From: an uncultured Lachnospiraceae bacterium | GTDB lineage: Bacteria > Bacillota > Clostridia > Lachnospirales > Lachnospiraceae | NCBI GenBank assembly: GCA_947566705.1 | Contig: CANOLA010000032.1 | Location: 1 to 33,791 of the forward strand | Length of the DNA stretch: 33,791 bases | Reading direction: 5' to 3' | Part shown: positions 15,547-23,444 of the stretch, one piece after another | Position numbering within the stretch: the first letter of the stretch is position 1 | Layout: every line of letters starts with the position of its first letter | Made by a program: the position numbers and the translations under genes | The notes under the pieces: model-generated | Databases searched by the model: none | The model's input: the letters and a program-made list of their open reading frames with translations, nothing else | What the model was told of the DNA's origin: nothing

Positions 15547-16315
15547 CAGTTCCAACCTCCTCAACATAGATATCGAAGAATACATCTTCGAGGCATTTTT
15601 CTGCCGTGATGTTTGCAAGTGAATCACAGCAGACCATTTTTCCATTGATAATTATACCGACACGGTCTGCAAGTTTTTCCACCAGGCTGAAAATATGGGT
15701 GGATACGATGACGGTTTTTCCCTCATTTTTTAAGGAAACCAGGAAATCAGTAACGGTTTTTGCCGTGATAACGTCCAGTCCGTTGGTTGGCTCGTCAAAG
15801 ATGATAATGTCCGGATTATGTACGAGCGAGATGGCAATGGAAACCTTCTGTTTCATACCGGTGGAAAGATTGGAAACCTTTACTTCTGCAAACTGGTCGA
15901 TGCCGAAGGTTTGAAAAAGCTTTTCTTTTCTTGCCATACGTTCGGATTCCGGAACCCCGTGGAGGTCGGAGAAAAAATCGTATAAATAATTCGGGGTGAA
16001 GAAATCCTCCAGTTTCAGTTCGCTGGTAAGAAAACCAATTTTGCTGCGGACTGATTCCGGGGCAGAGACAATGCTGGACCCGTCTACAATGCAGTCTCCC
16101 GCATCCGGTTTGATTAATGTGGAAATCATCCGGAGCGTTGTGGTTTTTCCTGCGCCGTTTGGTCCAAGCAGTGCGAATACCTCCCCTTTATAGGCTTCAA
16201 AGTCAAGCCCTGCCACGGCAACTTTTGTTGTTTTGTGGTCTTTTTCAAGTTTCTGCTGTTTTTTGGACAGCTTAAATGTCTTTTGCAAGTTCTGTACGGA
16301 TAATATCGTTTCCAT
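15536..16315 (-). CDS. ABC transporter ATP-binding protein (NatA-like)
   Basis: The 259-residue ATPase has Walker A GPNGAGKTTT (51-60), signature LSTGMKQKVSIA, Walker B IIIFDEPTNGLD and switch His in STHIF. The insertion KKQQKLEKDHKTTKVAVAGL between the first strand and Walker A is typical of NatA-like exporters. The reading frame extends upstream to 16486, but that part has no ribosome site and crosses the promoter at 16380-16408, so METILSVQNL at 16315 is chosen. It partners with the overlapping permease and is controlled by an inverted repeat in its promoter. Confidence 0.87.
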   Translation of the reverse strand: METILSVQNLQKTFKLSKKQQKLEKDHKTTKVAVAGLDFEAYKGEVFALLGPNGAGKTTTLRMISTLIKPDAGDCIVDGSSIVSAPESVRSKIGFLTSELKLEDFFTPNYLYDFFSDLHGVPESERMARKEKLFQTFGIDQFAEVKVSNLSTGMKQKVSIAISLVHNPDIIIFDEPTNGLDVITAKTVTDFLVSLKNEGKTVIVSTHIFSLVEKLADRVGIIINGKMVCCDSLANITAEKCLEDVFFDIYVEEVGTDEK

Positions 16316-16372
16316 AAAATGCCTGCTTACTCCTTTCTCTGATGCAGATAGCTGCTGTTTGAAATCTGTTAA

Positions 16373-16408
16373 TGTAATACATATACACCTATTACAGTTA
16401 AATGTCAA
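16373..16408 (-). promoter_or_regulatory. Promoter with operator-like inverted repeat for the ABC genes
   Basis: Read on the minus strand, TTGACA (16403-16408), a 17-base spacer and TATATG (16380-16385) form a promoter. Its spacer and -10 are covered by the inverted repeat TGTAATA...TATTACA (16373-16379 and 16390-16396). Such dyads are typical of GntR/YtrA-type repressors of ABC operons, but no GntR gene is adjacent. The nearby XRE regulator is the obvious candidate. Confidence 0.7.
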
Positions 16409-16415
16409 GCCTTGT

Positions 16416-16922
16416 TTAATGTCTGTCCAGCAGTCTCTTTTTGAATGCCTTGAATTTAAACAGCCAGCCGCTGGTATACAAAACACCGCATATCATGATG
16501 CCAAAGGAAAATCCAAGGGCTGCACTTGCAATATCTTCCGTGATTCCGCTGTCTGCCATGCCCAGGTATTCCAGCACAAGATAGATGATAAATGCAACCA
16601 GTCCGAGTGAAAACAGGACACACATCCGTTTTGCAATCTGCTGTTTTTCATGGTTCGTGTAATCGGCTGTCTTTAATAATGTTTCCTTAAGTTCTTCGTT
16701 CATTTTCTCACTTTTCCTTTCTCCATCCAAAAGTTCCCTGATATCAATGTCATAGTAATCCGAAAGTGTAACCAGCAGGTCGAGGTCAGGCAGGTTTGCG
16801 CCGGTTTCCCAGCGTGATATGGTTCTTCCGGATACGTTCAGGTATTCGGCAAGCTGTTCCTGCGTCATCCCTTTTTCTTTGCGCAGCTCTTTTAACAGGC
16901 TGCCCGTTTTTTTCTGGTCCAT
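16416..16922 (-). CDS. XRE-family regulator with C-terminal membrane helices
   Basis: The 168-residue protein has an N-terminal helix-turn-helix (residues 6-60: LLKELRKEKGMTQEQLAEYL, then SGRTISRWETGANLP) and two predicted C-terminal membrane helices (about 105-125 and 138-158), which suggests a membrane-tethered regulator. AAGGAG lies six bases before the ATG at 16922. The frame also stays open back to an ATG at 17111, which itself has AAGGAG at eight bases, so a form with 63 extra residues is possible. It lies just upstream of the ABC exporter and probably regulates it. Confidence 0.75.
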   Translation of the reverse strand: MDQKKTGSLLKELRKEKGMTQEQLAEYLNVSGRTISRWETGANLPDLDLLVTLSDYYDIDIRELLDGERKSEKMNEELKETLLKTADYTNHEKQQIAKRMCVLFSLGLVAFIIYLVLEYLGMADSGITEDIASAALGFSFGIMICGVLYTSGWLFKFKAFKKRLLDRH

Positions 16923-17373
16923 ATGTTTCTCCTTTCGAATGCAGATTAGCATATCTGCCTTATGAATAACACGACACAAAGTGAGAAATGCCGTATTTTG
17001 CGGGACTGGACATGGGATGTCCGGTCCGTGATTTTCTTTTGAACGCAGACGCATTTCTTCAATCTGTTTTTTTGGGACTGAAGCCCATCCGGTGTTTGCG
17101 GTGCTGTTCATAGTAAAAACTCCTTATGGATATATTATAAAAATATAATATCGTCTCTTGAGCTATTCGTGGGAAGTTATATTAAAATATCAATGACAGT
17201 ATATAAGCAGCAAATAAAAATGTCAAGAATACAGCCAATAACCGCAAACTTCAAAAAAGAGTTGCCAGGGCATGGCAGAGCAGTATAAAATCCTGCAAAT
17301 TTTTATTAAAAATTATTTCCAATACAAAATTAACAACTTAGAAACTCACTTAGAAACTCTAAAAAGTTTTTTC

Positions 17374-17402
17374 TTGAAGCCCTTCAGCAGACGTGGTAGA
17401 AT
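17374..17402 (+). promoter_or_regulatory. Chemoreceptor promoter
   Basis: TTGAAG (17374-17379), a 17-base spacer and TAGAAT (17397-17402) form the promoter. The tandem 12-base repeats end 14 bases upstream of the -35 box, a usual place for an activator. It has no resemblance to a sigma-28 motility promoter. Confidence 0.55.
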
Positions 17403-17420
17403 ACATTTATGGAAAATAAA

Positions 17421-17454
17421 GCACCTGAGTCATTAATGGTTTAGGTGCTGTTTT
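17421..17454 (+). terminator. Leader terminator upstream of the chemoreceptor gene
   Basis: GCACCT and AGGTGC pair across a 16-base loop and are followed by TGTTTTTG. It lies between the promoter and the gene, about 15 bases after the expected transcription start, so it may attenuate expression or terminate a very short transcript. Confidence 0.5.
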
Positions 17455-17487
17455 TGAGTTTGGCGTACCTGAAAAGGAGTATGATTT

Positions 17488-19164
17488 ATGCAAAAGAAAA
17501 AAAAGAAATTATCCATGATGCAGATGTTGTTGTTAATAGGCATGATGCCGCTGTTCATTGCGATGCTGATTGTAATTGTGATGGCATCCGGCATGCTGAA
17601 AGAGAACCTGGTCAGCCAGACAAAATCCAGACTGGCTGCGGTGTGTGAGGATGTAAACTTTTATTTTGGCATTGACTGGGATGAATGGATGGCGGAGGGA
17701 CAGCTGGGAGAGGATGATTTTAACTTTGTGGATTCGCATCAGGAGGACGGGATTGACATTACCGTTTTTAAGGGGGATACCAGATATCTTTCATCCATTC
17801 TGGACAGCCGGGGGGAACGGATCAATGGGACGAAGGCAGGTGATGAAGTAATCCAGACAGTGCTGAAAAACGGGGAGGATTATTTCTCTCCCAGCACAAT
17901 AATCAATGAGACTTCTTATTACGTGTATTATACGCCAATCTATAGTAATGATGAGATTGTGGGGATGGCATTTGCAGGGGAAACAACGGAAAAAGTTAAC
18001 CACGCGCTTGCGGATACCATACGCAATCTGGTCGTTTCCGCGATTGTTGTAATTATTGCTGCTATTATAGTAATTGTTTTTATTGCATTCAGGGTCCGCA
18101 GACCGCTTACACAGATTACGGAAAACATGAAGGTTCTGGCAGGAGGGAACCTTCATACAGGGCTTGAGACACGGAGTTTTCTGAAGGAAACCTCGGATAC
18201 GATTGAGAGTGCAAAGGCACTGCAGGGAAACCTGAAGAGCATTGTAGACGATGTCAAGTCCACCTCATCAAACCTGATGGACCAGGTGACGGAAGTGGAC
18301 AGGCTGAGTGAGGAAAGTTCGGGCAATGCCGTCCTGATTAACAATGCGGTAGGGGAACTGGCGAGTACGGCAATGAGCATGGCGGAAAATGTACAGAGTG
18401 TCAACGCCCAGGTTATGCGCATGGGTGAGAGCGTTGCGGACATTTCCGTGAATGTTGAGCAGCTGGCGGCAAGTTCTGAAAACATGCACCGTGTGAGCAG
18501 CGAGGCGATGGAGTCCATGGGACAGGTGATGGACAGCAGCCACAAGTCGGTTGAGGCGATTAATTCCATTAACACGCAGGTGCTTGACACAAATAAATCT
18601 GTTGGGAAAATCAACAATGCAATTGAACTGATTCTGGGAATTGCGGACCAGACGAAACTGTTAAGCCTGAATGCATCCATAGAGGCTGCACGTGCTGGTG
18701 ATGTGGGAAAAGGTTTTGCAGTAGTGGCGGAAAGCATCAAGCAGTTAAGCGAGCAGAGCAGCGACGGTGCAAACCAGATTAAAGAACTGGCGGATGAAAT
18801 CATTTCAAAATCCGGGGACTCCGTGAATCTGACGGAAGTAATTAAAGAAACGATAGCAGCTGAACAGAATCAGATTACAGAAACACAGAACAGGTTTAAT
18901 AGTCTGAACCTGGAGATTGAGAAGTCCCTGGTACAGATTGACGGCATTGACAGGAAAACTGAGGAACTGAAATGTCTTAAGGATGGTATTATCAGTAATG
19001 TACAGGACTTAAGTGCAATCAGCGAGGAGAATGCAGCCTCCAACCAGGAGGTTACCGCCAGTGTGGAGAATATTGCACATGCGATTTCAGAAATTAGTGA
19101 CAAGTCCGGACTTATGAGTACGATGGCTGAAAAATTCCAGCAGGCGGTAAATTTTTTTAAGTAA
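17488..19164 (+). CDS. Methyl-accepting chemotaxis protein, single-cache sensor
   Basis: The 558-residue receptor has a short basic N terminus, helix 1 near residues 10-34, and an extracytoplasmic single-cache domain (about 35-180) with DVNFYFGIDWDEWMAEGQLG and YYVYYTPIYSNDEIVGMAFA. Helix 2 lies near 183-207, then HAMP, then a long coiled-coil signalling domain whose tip contains IADQTKLLSLNASIEAARAG and VGKGFAVVAESIKQLSEQSS. This is the canonical CheA/CheW-contacting hairpin. It senses a small external ligand and controls CheA. No che or flagellar genes are in the window. AAAGGAG precedes the ATG. Confidence 0.93.
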   Translation: MQKKKKKLSMMQMLLLIGMMPLFIAMLIVIVMASGMLKENLVSQTKSRLAAVCEDVNFYFGIDWDEWMAEGQLGEDDFNFVDSHQEDGIDITVFKGDTRYLSSILDSRGERINGTKAGDEVIQTVLKNGEDYFSPSTIINETSYYVYYTPIYSNDEIVGMAFAGETTEKVNHALADTIRNLVVSAIVVIIAAIIVIVFIAFRVRRPLTQITENMKVLAGGNLHTGLETRSFLKETSDTIESAKALQGNLKSIVDDVKSTSSNLMDQVTEVDRLSEESSGNAVLINNAVGELASTAMSMAENVQSVNAQVMRMGESVADISVNVEQLAASSENMHRVSSEAMESMGQVMDSSHKSVEAINSINTQVLDTNKSVGKINNAIELILGIADQTKLLSLNASIEAARAGDVGKGFAVVAESIKQLSEQSSDGANQIKELADEIISKSGDSVNLTEVIKETIAAEQNQITETQNRFNSLNLEIEKSLVQIDGIDRKTEELKCLKDGIISNVQDLSAISEENAASNQEVTASVENIAHAISEISDKSGLMSTMAEKFQQAVNFFK

Positions 19165-19199
19165 ACGTACCAGTAAAGATTCATTTTTACCTCCTGCAA

Positions 19200-19228
19200 T
19201 CATAAGTGGAAATTACCCTGCATACACT
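19200..19228 (+). promoter_or_regulatory. Sigma-E-like promoter of spoIIID
   Basis: TCATAAG (19200-19206), 14 bases, then CATACACT (19221-19228). This resembles the mother-cell sigma-E consensus (TCATATT and CATACAnT), the form that drives spoIIID in Bacillus and clostridia. It lies about 30 bases before the start codon. Confidence 0.7.
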
Positions 19229-19257
19229 GTACAAACAGACAATGCAGGAGTATTTTT

Positions 19258-19515
19258 TTGAAAACTTATATTGAAGAGCGGGCAGTGGAAATTGCTAATT
19301 ATATTATCGAAAATAACACAACTGTGCGTCAGGCCGCAAAACATTTTGGGATTTCGAAATCTACCGTACATAAGGATGTAACAGAGCGGCTTGAACAAGT
19401 GAATCCATCCCTTGCACAGGAGACACGAAAAGTACTGGATGTTAATAAATCCGAACGGCATATCCGCGGCGGCATGGCAACCAAAGAAAAATATGCGCAT
19501 CAGCATAGTGCATAG
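19258..19515 (+). CDS. spoIIID: Sporulation transcription factor SpoIIID
   Basis: The 85-residue DNA-binding protein is collinear with SpoIIID: YIEERAVEIANYIIENNTTV, then the helix-turn-helix RQAAKHFGISKSTVHKDVTE (24-43) and a basic tail with IRGGMATKEKYAH. SpoIIID switches mother-cell genes on and off between the sigma-E and sigma-K stages. The TTG start at 19258 follows GCAGGAG. The upstream sigma-E-like promoter fits this role. It shows that the organism is a spore former. Confidence 0.95.
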   Translation: MKTYIEERAVEIANYIIENNTTVRQAAKHFGISKSTVHKDVTERLEQVNPSLAQETRKVLDVNKSERHIRGGMATKEKYAHQHSA

Positions 19516-19516
19516 G

Positions 19517-19595
19517 GTAAAATAAGCAAAAAGATGCTTATTTTACTGTGCGGAAGAACACCGCACATATAGCGTCGTCAATCAAGATTGATGAC
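19517..19595 (+). other. Three consecutive stem-loops after spoIIID
   Basis: Directly after the gene come a perfect 12-base-pair stem (GTAAAATAAGCA / TGCTTATTTTAC, 19517-19546), a seven-base-pair stem (TGTGCGG / CCGCACA, 19547-19567) and a ten-base-pair stem with one G-T pair (GTCGTCAATC / GATTGATGAC, 19574-19595). With the terminator at 19623 they could form a structured 3' untranslated region or a small RNA. Confidence 0.5.
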
Positions 19596-19622
19596 ATGGG
19601 AAATTAAATATTGTGATTTAGG

Positions 19623-19650
19623 AACCGCTGGAATTGTTCAGCGGTTTTTC
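19623..19650 (+). terminator. Rho-independent terminator downstream of spoIIID
   Basis: An eight-base-pair stem (AACCGCTG / CAGCGGTT) with an eight-base loop is followed by TTTC. It isolates spoIIID from the strong ddh promoter that begins 17 bases later. Confidence 0.8.
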
Positions 19651-19666
19651 ACTGTCCGGGGAAGGC

Positions 19667-19696
19667 TTGACAAGGCTGTTCCCGAATTTATATAAT
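19667..19696 (+). promoter_or_regulatory. ddh promoter
   Basis: Both hexamers match consensus exactly: TTGACA (19667-19672) and TATAAT (19691-19696), with an 18-base spacer. It lies 41 bases before the ddh ATG and suggests high constitutive expression. Confidence 0.85.
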
Positions 19697-19737
19697 GATA
19701 TGAAGGTCAAAAGAGATATATGAAAAAGGAGAAAACT

Positions 19738-20724
19738 ATGAGTATACGAATTGGAATTTTAGGTTATGGAAATTTAGGCCGTGGTGTTGAATGTGCCGTT
19801 AAGCAGAATCCGGATATGGAATTAGTGGCAGTATTTACCCGCAGAGATCCGGAAAAATTATCTGTTCTTACCAAGACAGCAGCAGTCTGTCATGTAAAGG
19901 ATGTGGAAAACTGGAAGGACAAAATTGATGTCATGATACTGTGTGGCGGAAGTGCTACGGATTTACCCGTACAGTCGCCGGAATATGTAAAAATGTTTAA
20001 TATTGTGGACAGTTTTGATACTCATGCGAACATACCGGAGCATTATAAAAAAGTGGATGCTGCTGCAAAGGAGTCCGGCAGAATCGGTATCATTTCAGCA
20101 GGATGGGATCCTGGTATGTTTTCCCTGAACCGTATGTATGCCAGTGCTATTCTGCCAAGCGGAAAGGACTATACGTTCTGGGGAAAAGGCGTCAGCCAGG
20201 GACATTCGGATGCCATCCGCCGGATTGAAGGGGTAAAAGATGCAAAGCAGTATACAATTCCAGTCAGTGCAGCTTTGGACGCAGTAAGAAATGGAGAAAA
20301 TCCTGAACTGGCGACCCGTGATAAACACACAAGAGAATGTTTTGTAGTATTAGAAGAAGGTGCGGATGCTGCAAAAGTAGAAAATGAAATTAAAACCATG
20401 CCAAATTATTTTGCGGATTATGACACAACTGTACATTTCATCAGTGAGGAGGAATTAAAGAAAAACCACAGCGGCATTCCGCATGGAGGTTTTGTTCTCC
20501 GCAGTGGAAAGACCGGCTGGGAAGAAGAAAACAGCCATCTGATTGAATACAGTTTAAAACTTGATTCCAATCCGGAATTTACTTCCTGTGTTCTTGTTTC
20601 TTATGCAAGAGCTGCATACCGCCTGTACAAAGAAGGACAGACCGGATGTAAAAGTGTATTTGACATTGCTCCGGCTTATTTGAGTGCAAAGGACAATGCA
20701 GAGTTAATTGCAACTTTGTTGTAG
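19738..20724 (+). CDS. ddh: meso-Diaminopimelate D-dehydrogenase
   Basis: This 328-residue NADPH-dependent enzyme interconverts meso-diaminopimelate and tetrahydrodipicolinate plus ammonia, a one-step route to lysine and cell-wall diaminopimelate. The Rossmann opening is IRIGILGYGNLGRGVE (3-18), followed by the FTRRDPEKL cofactor loop. The family's DSFDTHANIPEHYK, ISAGWDPGMFSLNR and KGVSQGHSDAIRRI segments are all present. Length fits the family (about 326). The ATG at 19738 has AAAGGAG seven bases upstream. The longer frame from 19720 lacks one. A near-consensus promoter precedes it. Confidence 0.93.
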   Translation: MSIRIGILGYGNLGRGVECAVKQNPDMELVAVFTRRDPEKLSVLTKTAAVCHVKDVENWKDKIDVMILCGGSATDLPVQSPEYVKMFNIVDSFDTHANIPEHYKKVDAAAKESGRIGIISAGWDPGMFSLNRMYASAILPSGKDYTFWGKGVSQGHSDAIRRIEGVKDAKQYTIPVSAALDAVRNGENPELATRDKHTRECFVVLEEGADAAKVENEIKTMPNYFADYDTTVHFISEEELKKNHSGIPHGGFVLRSGKTGWEEENSHLIEYSLKLDSNPEFTSCVLVSYARAAYRLYKEGQTGCKSVFDIAPAYLSAKDNAELIATLL

Positions 20725-20774
20725 ATTTTGTAATACTCCATCAAAAGGGCGGATGTTCAAAGGAGGGACAACGG

Positions 20775-21419
20775 ATGAGACTGGAACGAAAAATGCTTAC
20801 ATTATATGCGGTGACGGACAGAAGCTGGCTGGGGGAGAAAACTTTGTACCAGCAGGTGGAGCAGGCACTGAAAGCCGGAGTGACAATGGTGCAGCTGCGG
20901 GAGAAAAATCTGTCTATGGAGGATTTTGAAAAAGAAGCGCGCGCGCTTTTGCCGCTCTGCCATATGTATCATGTACCGCTTATCATTAATGACGATGTGG
21001 AACTGGCAAAGAGGACAGGGGCAGACGGCGTGCATATCGGACAGTCGGATATGGAAATAAAAAAGGCACGGGAAATTCTTGGCAGCGGCAAAATAATCGG
21101 AGTGACAGCAAAGACTGTCGAACAGGCAAAGGCAGCGGAAGCTTCCGGGGCAGATTATCTGGGAAGCGGTGCAGTGTTTGGCAGCAGTACCAAAAAAGAC
21201 GCCATTCCACTGGATCATGACCTTTTGCAGGAAATCTGTGAAAGCGTGCAGATTCCGGTTGTGGCAATCGGCGGAATTACTGCGGAAAATGCGATGCTGC
21301 TGAAAGGAAGGGGCATTGCAGGAATCGCGGTTGTCAGCGGGATTTTTGCATGCAAAGATACCGGACAGGCAGCGGCAGAGCTGCGTAAAATTGCGGTACG
21401 TCTTGGAGGTACGGACTGA
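20775..21419 (+). CDS. thiE: Thiamine-phosphate synthase
   Basis: The 214-residue TIM-barrel enzyme joins HMP-pyrophosphate and the thiazole phosphate to thiamine phosphate. LYAVTDR (10-16), VQLREKNLS (near 39-47), IINDDVELA (70-78), GVHIGQSD, GSGAVFGSSTKKDA and VAIGGI are the substrate-binding segments of ThiE. AAAGGAGGG precedes the ATG. It lies 50 bases after ddh with no terminator, so the ddh promoter may drive it. No TPP riboswitch is recognised upstream. Confidence 0.94.
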   Translation: MRLERKMLTLYAVTDRSWLGEKTLYQQVEQALKAGVTMVQLREKNLSMEDFEKEARALLPLCHMYHVPLIINDDVELAKRTGADGVHIGQSDMEIKKAREILGSGKIIGVTAKTVEQAKAAEASGADYLGSGAVFGSSTKKDAIPLDHDLLQEICESVQIPVVAIGGITAENAMLLKGRGIAGIAVVSGIFACKDTGQAAAELRKIAVRLGGTD

Positions 21420-21447
21420 TATATGTGAATCTGTAAAAACCGGTGCT

Positions 21448-21536
21448 CTATTCGAGCCACCCTGGAATAAGATAAACAGACTCTTACATGCAGGTATGAC
21501 GATTCTGCTTATCTTATTCCAGGGGGTTCTGAATAG
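21448..21536. repeat. Large inverted repeat between thiE and thiD
   Basis: A perfect 16-base-pair stem, CCCTGGAATAAGATAA (21460-21475) and TTATCTTATTCCAGGG (21509-21524), is extended by CTATTC (21448) and GAATAG (21531). It encloses a 33-base loop. It has no T run. It may be a transcript stabiliser or a MITE-like insertion. Confidence 0.7.
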
Positions 21537-21574
21537 TTACGGTTAAAAAATATGAAAAGGAAAAGCAGCAGATT

Positions 21575-22351
21575 ATGAAAACAGCACTTACAATTGCAGG
21601 AAGTGATTCCAGCGGGGGAGCGGGAATCCAGGCGGATATTAAGACAATGACGGTTAATGGGGTGTATGCCATGAGTGCCATTACGGCACTGACTGCCCAG
21701 AATACCATGGGCGTTAAGGATATTATGGAGGTTACGCCGTATTTTCTGGAGGAGCAGCTTGACTGTATTTTTACAGATATTGTACCGGACGCAGTGAAAA
21801 CAGGAATGGTTTCTTCTGCGCCGTTAATTGTGTCAATTGCGAAAAAACTTACGGAGTACCATGCAAAAAATATTGTGGTGGATCCGGTTATGGTTGCCAC
21901 AAGCGGTTCGAGGCTGATGAGTGAGGAAGCAGTGGAAACCCTGACAAAAAAGCTGCTGGTGCTTGCCACAGTAGTTACGCCGAACATTCCCGAAGCGGAA
22001 GTGTTAAGTGAAATGAGGATTACATCGGCAGAGGATATGGAAAAAGCGGCGGAACGGATTTCCAAAAGTTACGGCTGCTCAGTTCTGCTGAAAGGCGGCC
22101 ACCAGCTTAATGATGCAAATGATCTGCTTTACAGAACCGACGGTCCGGCGGTCTGGTTTTACGGAAAGCGGATTGACAATCCCAATACCCATGGAACAGG
22201 ATGTACGCTTTCCAGTGCGATTGCCGCCGGACTGGCAAAAGGAGAGGATTTGGAGTCTGCCGTGCGGCATGCAAAGGATTACCTTTCCCGTGCGCTTTCT
22301 GCCATGCTGGATCTGGGAAAAGGGAGCGGGCCGCTGCAGTTTATCGTATGA
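21575..22351 (+). CDS. thiD: Hydroxymethylpyrimidine (phosphate) kinase
   Basis: The 258-residue ribokinase-fold enzyme phosphorylates HMP and HMP-phosphate to supply ThiE. It opens with TIAGSDSSGGAGIQADIKTM (6-25) and contains KTGMV, the VVDPVMVATSG segment (near 108-118), VTPNIPEAE, and the catalytic anion-hole motif NTHGTGCTLSSAIAAGLA (near 204-221). A weak AAAGGAAAAG ribosome site precedes the ATG. It forms part of a thiE-thiD cluster split by the inverted repeat. thiM, thiC and thiG are not in the window. Confidence 0.94.
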   Translation: MKTALTIAGSDSSGGAGIQADIKTMTVNGVYAMSAITALTAQNTMGVKDIMEVTPYFLEEQLDCIFTDIVPDAVKTGMVSSAPLIVSIAKKLTEYHAKNIVVDPVMVATSGSRLMSEEAVETLTKKLLVLATVVTPNIPEAEVLSEMRITSAEDMEKAAERISKSYGCSVLLKGGHQLNDANDLLYRTDGPAVWFYGKRIDNPNTHGTGCTLSSAIAAGLAKGEDLESAVRHAKDYLSRALSAMLDLGKGSGPLQFIV

Positions 22352-22438
22352 AAAGTAAACCTTTTTTTCTTGCCAGCAGCAGTAATTACAGATATAATGG
22401 TAGAAAGGTAAACCGTTTGAATTTGTGGAGGAAATGGT

Positions 22439-23341
22439 ATGAAATCAGTGACGCTTACGGCGAAGGACGGTTATAAACTCAGCCTTGGCATTTACGAAGC
22501 AGATAATATGAAGGGCTGTATCCAGCTTATTCATGGAATGGAAGAACATAAGGAACGTTACGGGGATTTTGCCAAAAGGCTCTGCCAGGCGGGATATACC
22601 GTTGTAACCTCCGATATGCGCGGACACGGAGAAGATGCACCGCTTCTTGGTTTTTTCCGGGAAGAAAAAGGGGGAAAATATCTGCTGACAGACCAGATGC
22701 TGATTACCAGATATATTAAGAAACGGTTTGGAGTTGACCAGGTGAGCCTGTTTGCACATTCCATGGGAACCATTATTGCCCGGAATCTTTTACAGACACG
22801 GTCCATGGATTATAACAGGGTGGTACTTTCCGGCTGTCCGTGTTATCCGGGTAAACTGCAAATATGCATGGGACGTTTTCTGGCAGGTGTAATCAGTATG
22901 ATAAAGGGGCCGGATTACTTTTCAAAGCTTTTACAGAATATCAGCACTGGTTCTTTTAACAGACATATTAAAAATCCCCAGACAGAGGTTGACTGGCTGA
23001 GTTTCAACAGGGACAATATCAGCAGTTACAAAGAGGACCCATACTGCGGACATGGTTTTCGTGCATCAGCTTTTTATGATCTTTTTACACTGGTTGAGCG
23101 GATGAACCATCCGGAGAATTACAGAAATGTCAATGCCTATCTTCCAATTCTGATAGCATGCGGCCGGGAGGATCCCTGCACCGGATTTTCAAAGGGGATG
23201 CTGCACTCCGCGTCGGTTCTGCAGAAAGCAGGATTTGAGAAAGTAAGCATTCATTTTTATGCAGGCATGAGGCATGAAATTTTAAATGAGAAAGATCATG
23301 AAAAGGTCTATGCGGATGTGATTTCTTTTTATAACATTTAG
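22439..23341 (+). CDS. Alpha/beta hydrolase, monoacylglycerol-lipase-like
   Basis: The 300-residue serine hydrolase is of the lysophospholipase/monoacylglycerol lipase type. The oxyanion region is [19 protein letters not shown] (30-48). DMRGHGED (59-66) follows, the nucleophile is Ser108 in FAHSMGT, the acid is Asp in [10 protein letters not shown] (near 243) and the base is His in [11 protein letters not shown] (near 281). The natural substrate is unknown, a short lipid ester being likely. No signal peptide is present. TGGAGGA precedes the ATG. A TATAAT at 22394-22399 may be part of its own promoter. Confidence 0.85.
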   Translation: MKSVTLTAKDGYKLSLGIYEADNMKGCIQLIHGMEEHKERYGDFAKRLCQAGYTVVTSDMRGHGEDAPLLGFFREEKGGKYLLTDQMLITRYIKKRFGVDQVSLFAHSMGTIIARNLLQTRSMDYNRVVLSGCPCYPGKLQICMGRFLAGVISMIKGPDYFSKLLQNISTGSFNRHIKNPQTEVDWLSFNRDNISSYKEDPYCGHGFRASAFYDLFTLVERMNHPENYRNVNAYLPILIACGREDPCTGFSKGMLHSASVLQKAGFEKVSIHFYAGMRHEILNEKDHEKVYADVISFYNI

Positions 23342-23423
23342 GTTTCCGGAAGTGCCGGAAAACATTTTTAATTACGCAGCCAGGACAGATAAAAGACATT
23401 ATAAAATAAAAGAAAGGAAAAAG

Positions 23424-23444
23424 GCTGCAGGCAACGTCTGCAGC
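23424..23444 (+). promoter_or_regulatory. Hairpin between ribosome site and guaA start
   Basis: GCTGCAG and CTGCAGC pair around GCAACGT, ending right at the ATG at 23445. The purine-rich AAAGGAAAAAGG ribosome site lies on its 5' side, too far from the ATG unless the stem forms and brings them close. It may modulate guaA translation. Confidence 0.5.

Larger units (their letters stand above)
17112..17487. other. Intergenic region with chemoreceptor promoter and leader
   Basis: This is an AT-rich gap between divergent genes. Left of about 17330 I see no gene or RNA. From 17336 it holds a perfect tandem 12-base repeat, ACTTAGAAACTC twice (17336-17359), then the promoter and leader terminator listed separately. 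Confidence 0.6.

Noticed and set aside
20725-20774. TPP riboswitch before thiE
   Set aside because: The 50-base gap is too short and lacks the conserved CTGAGA and ACCTG-type elements.
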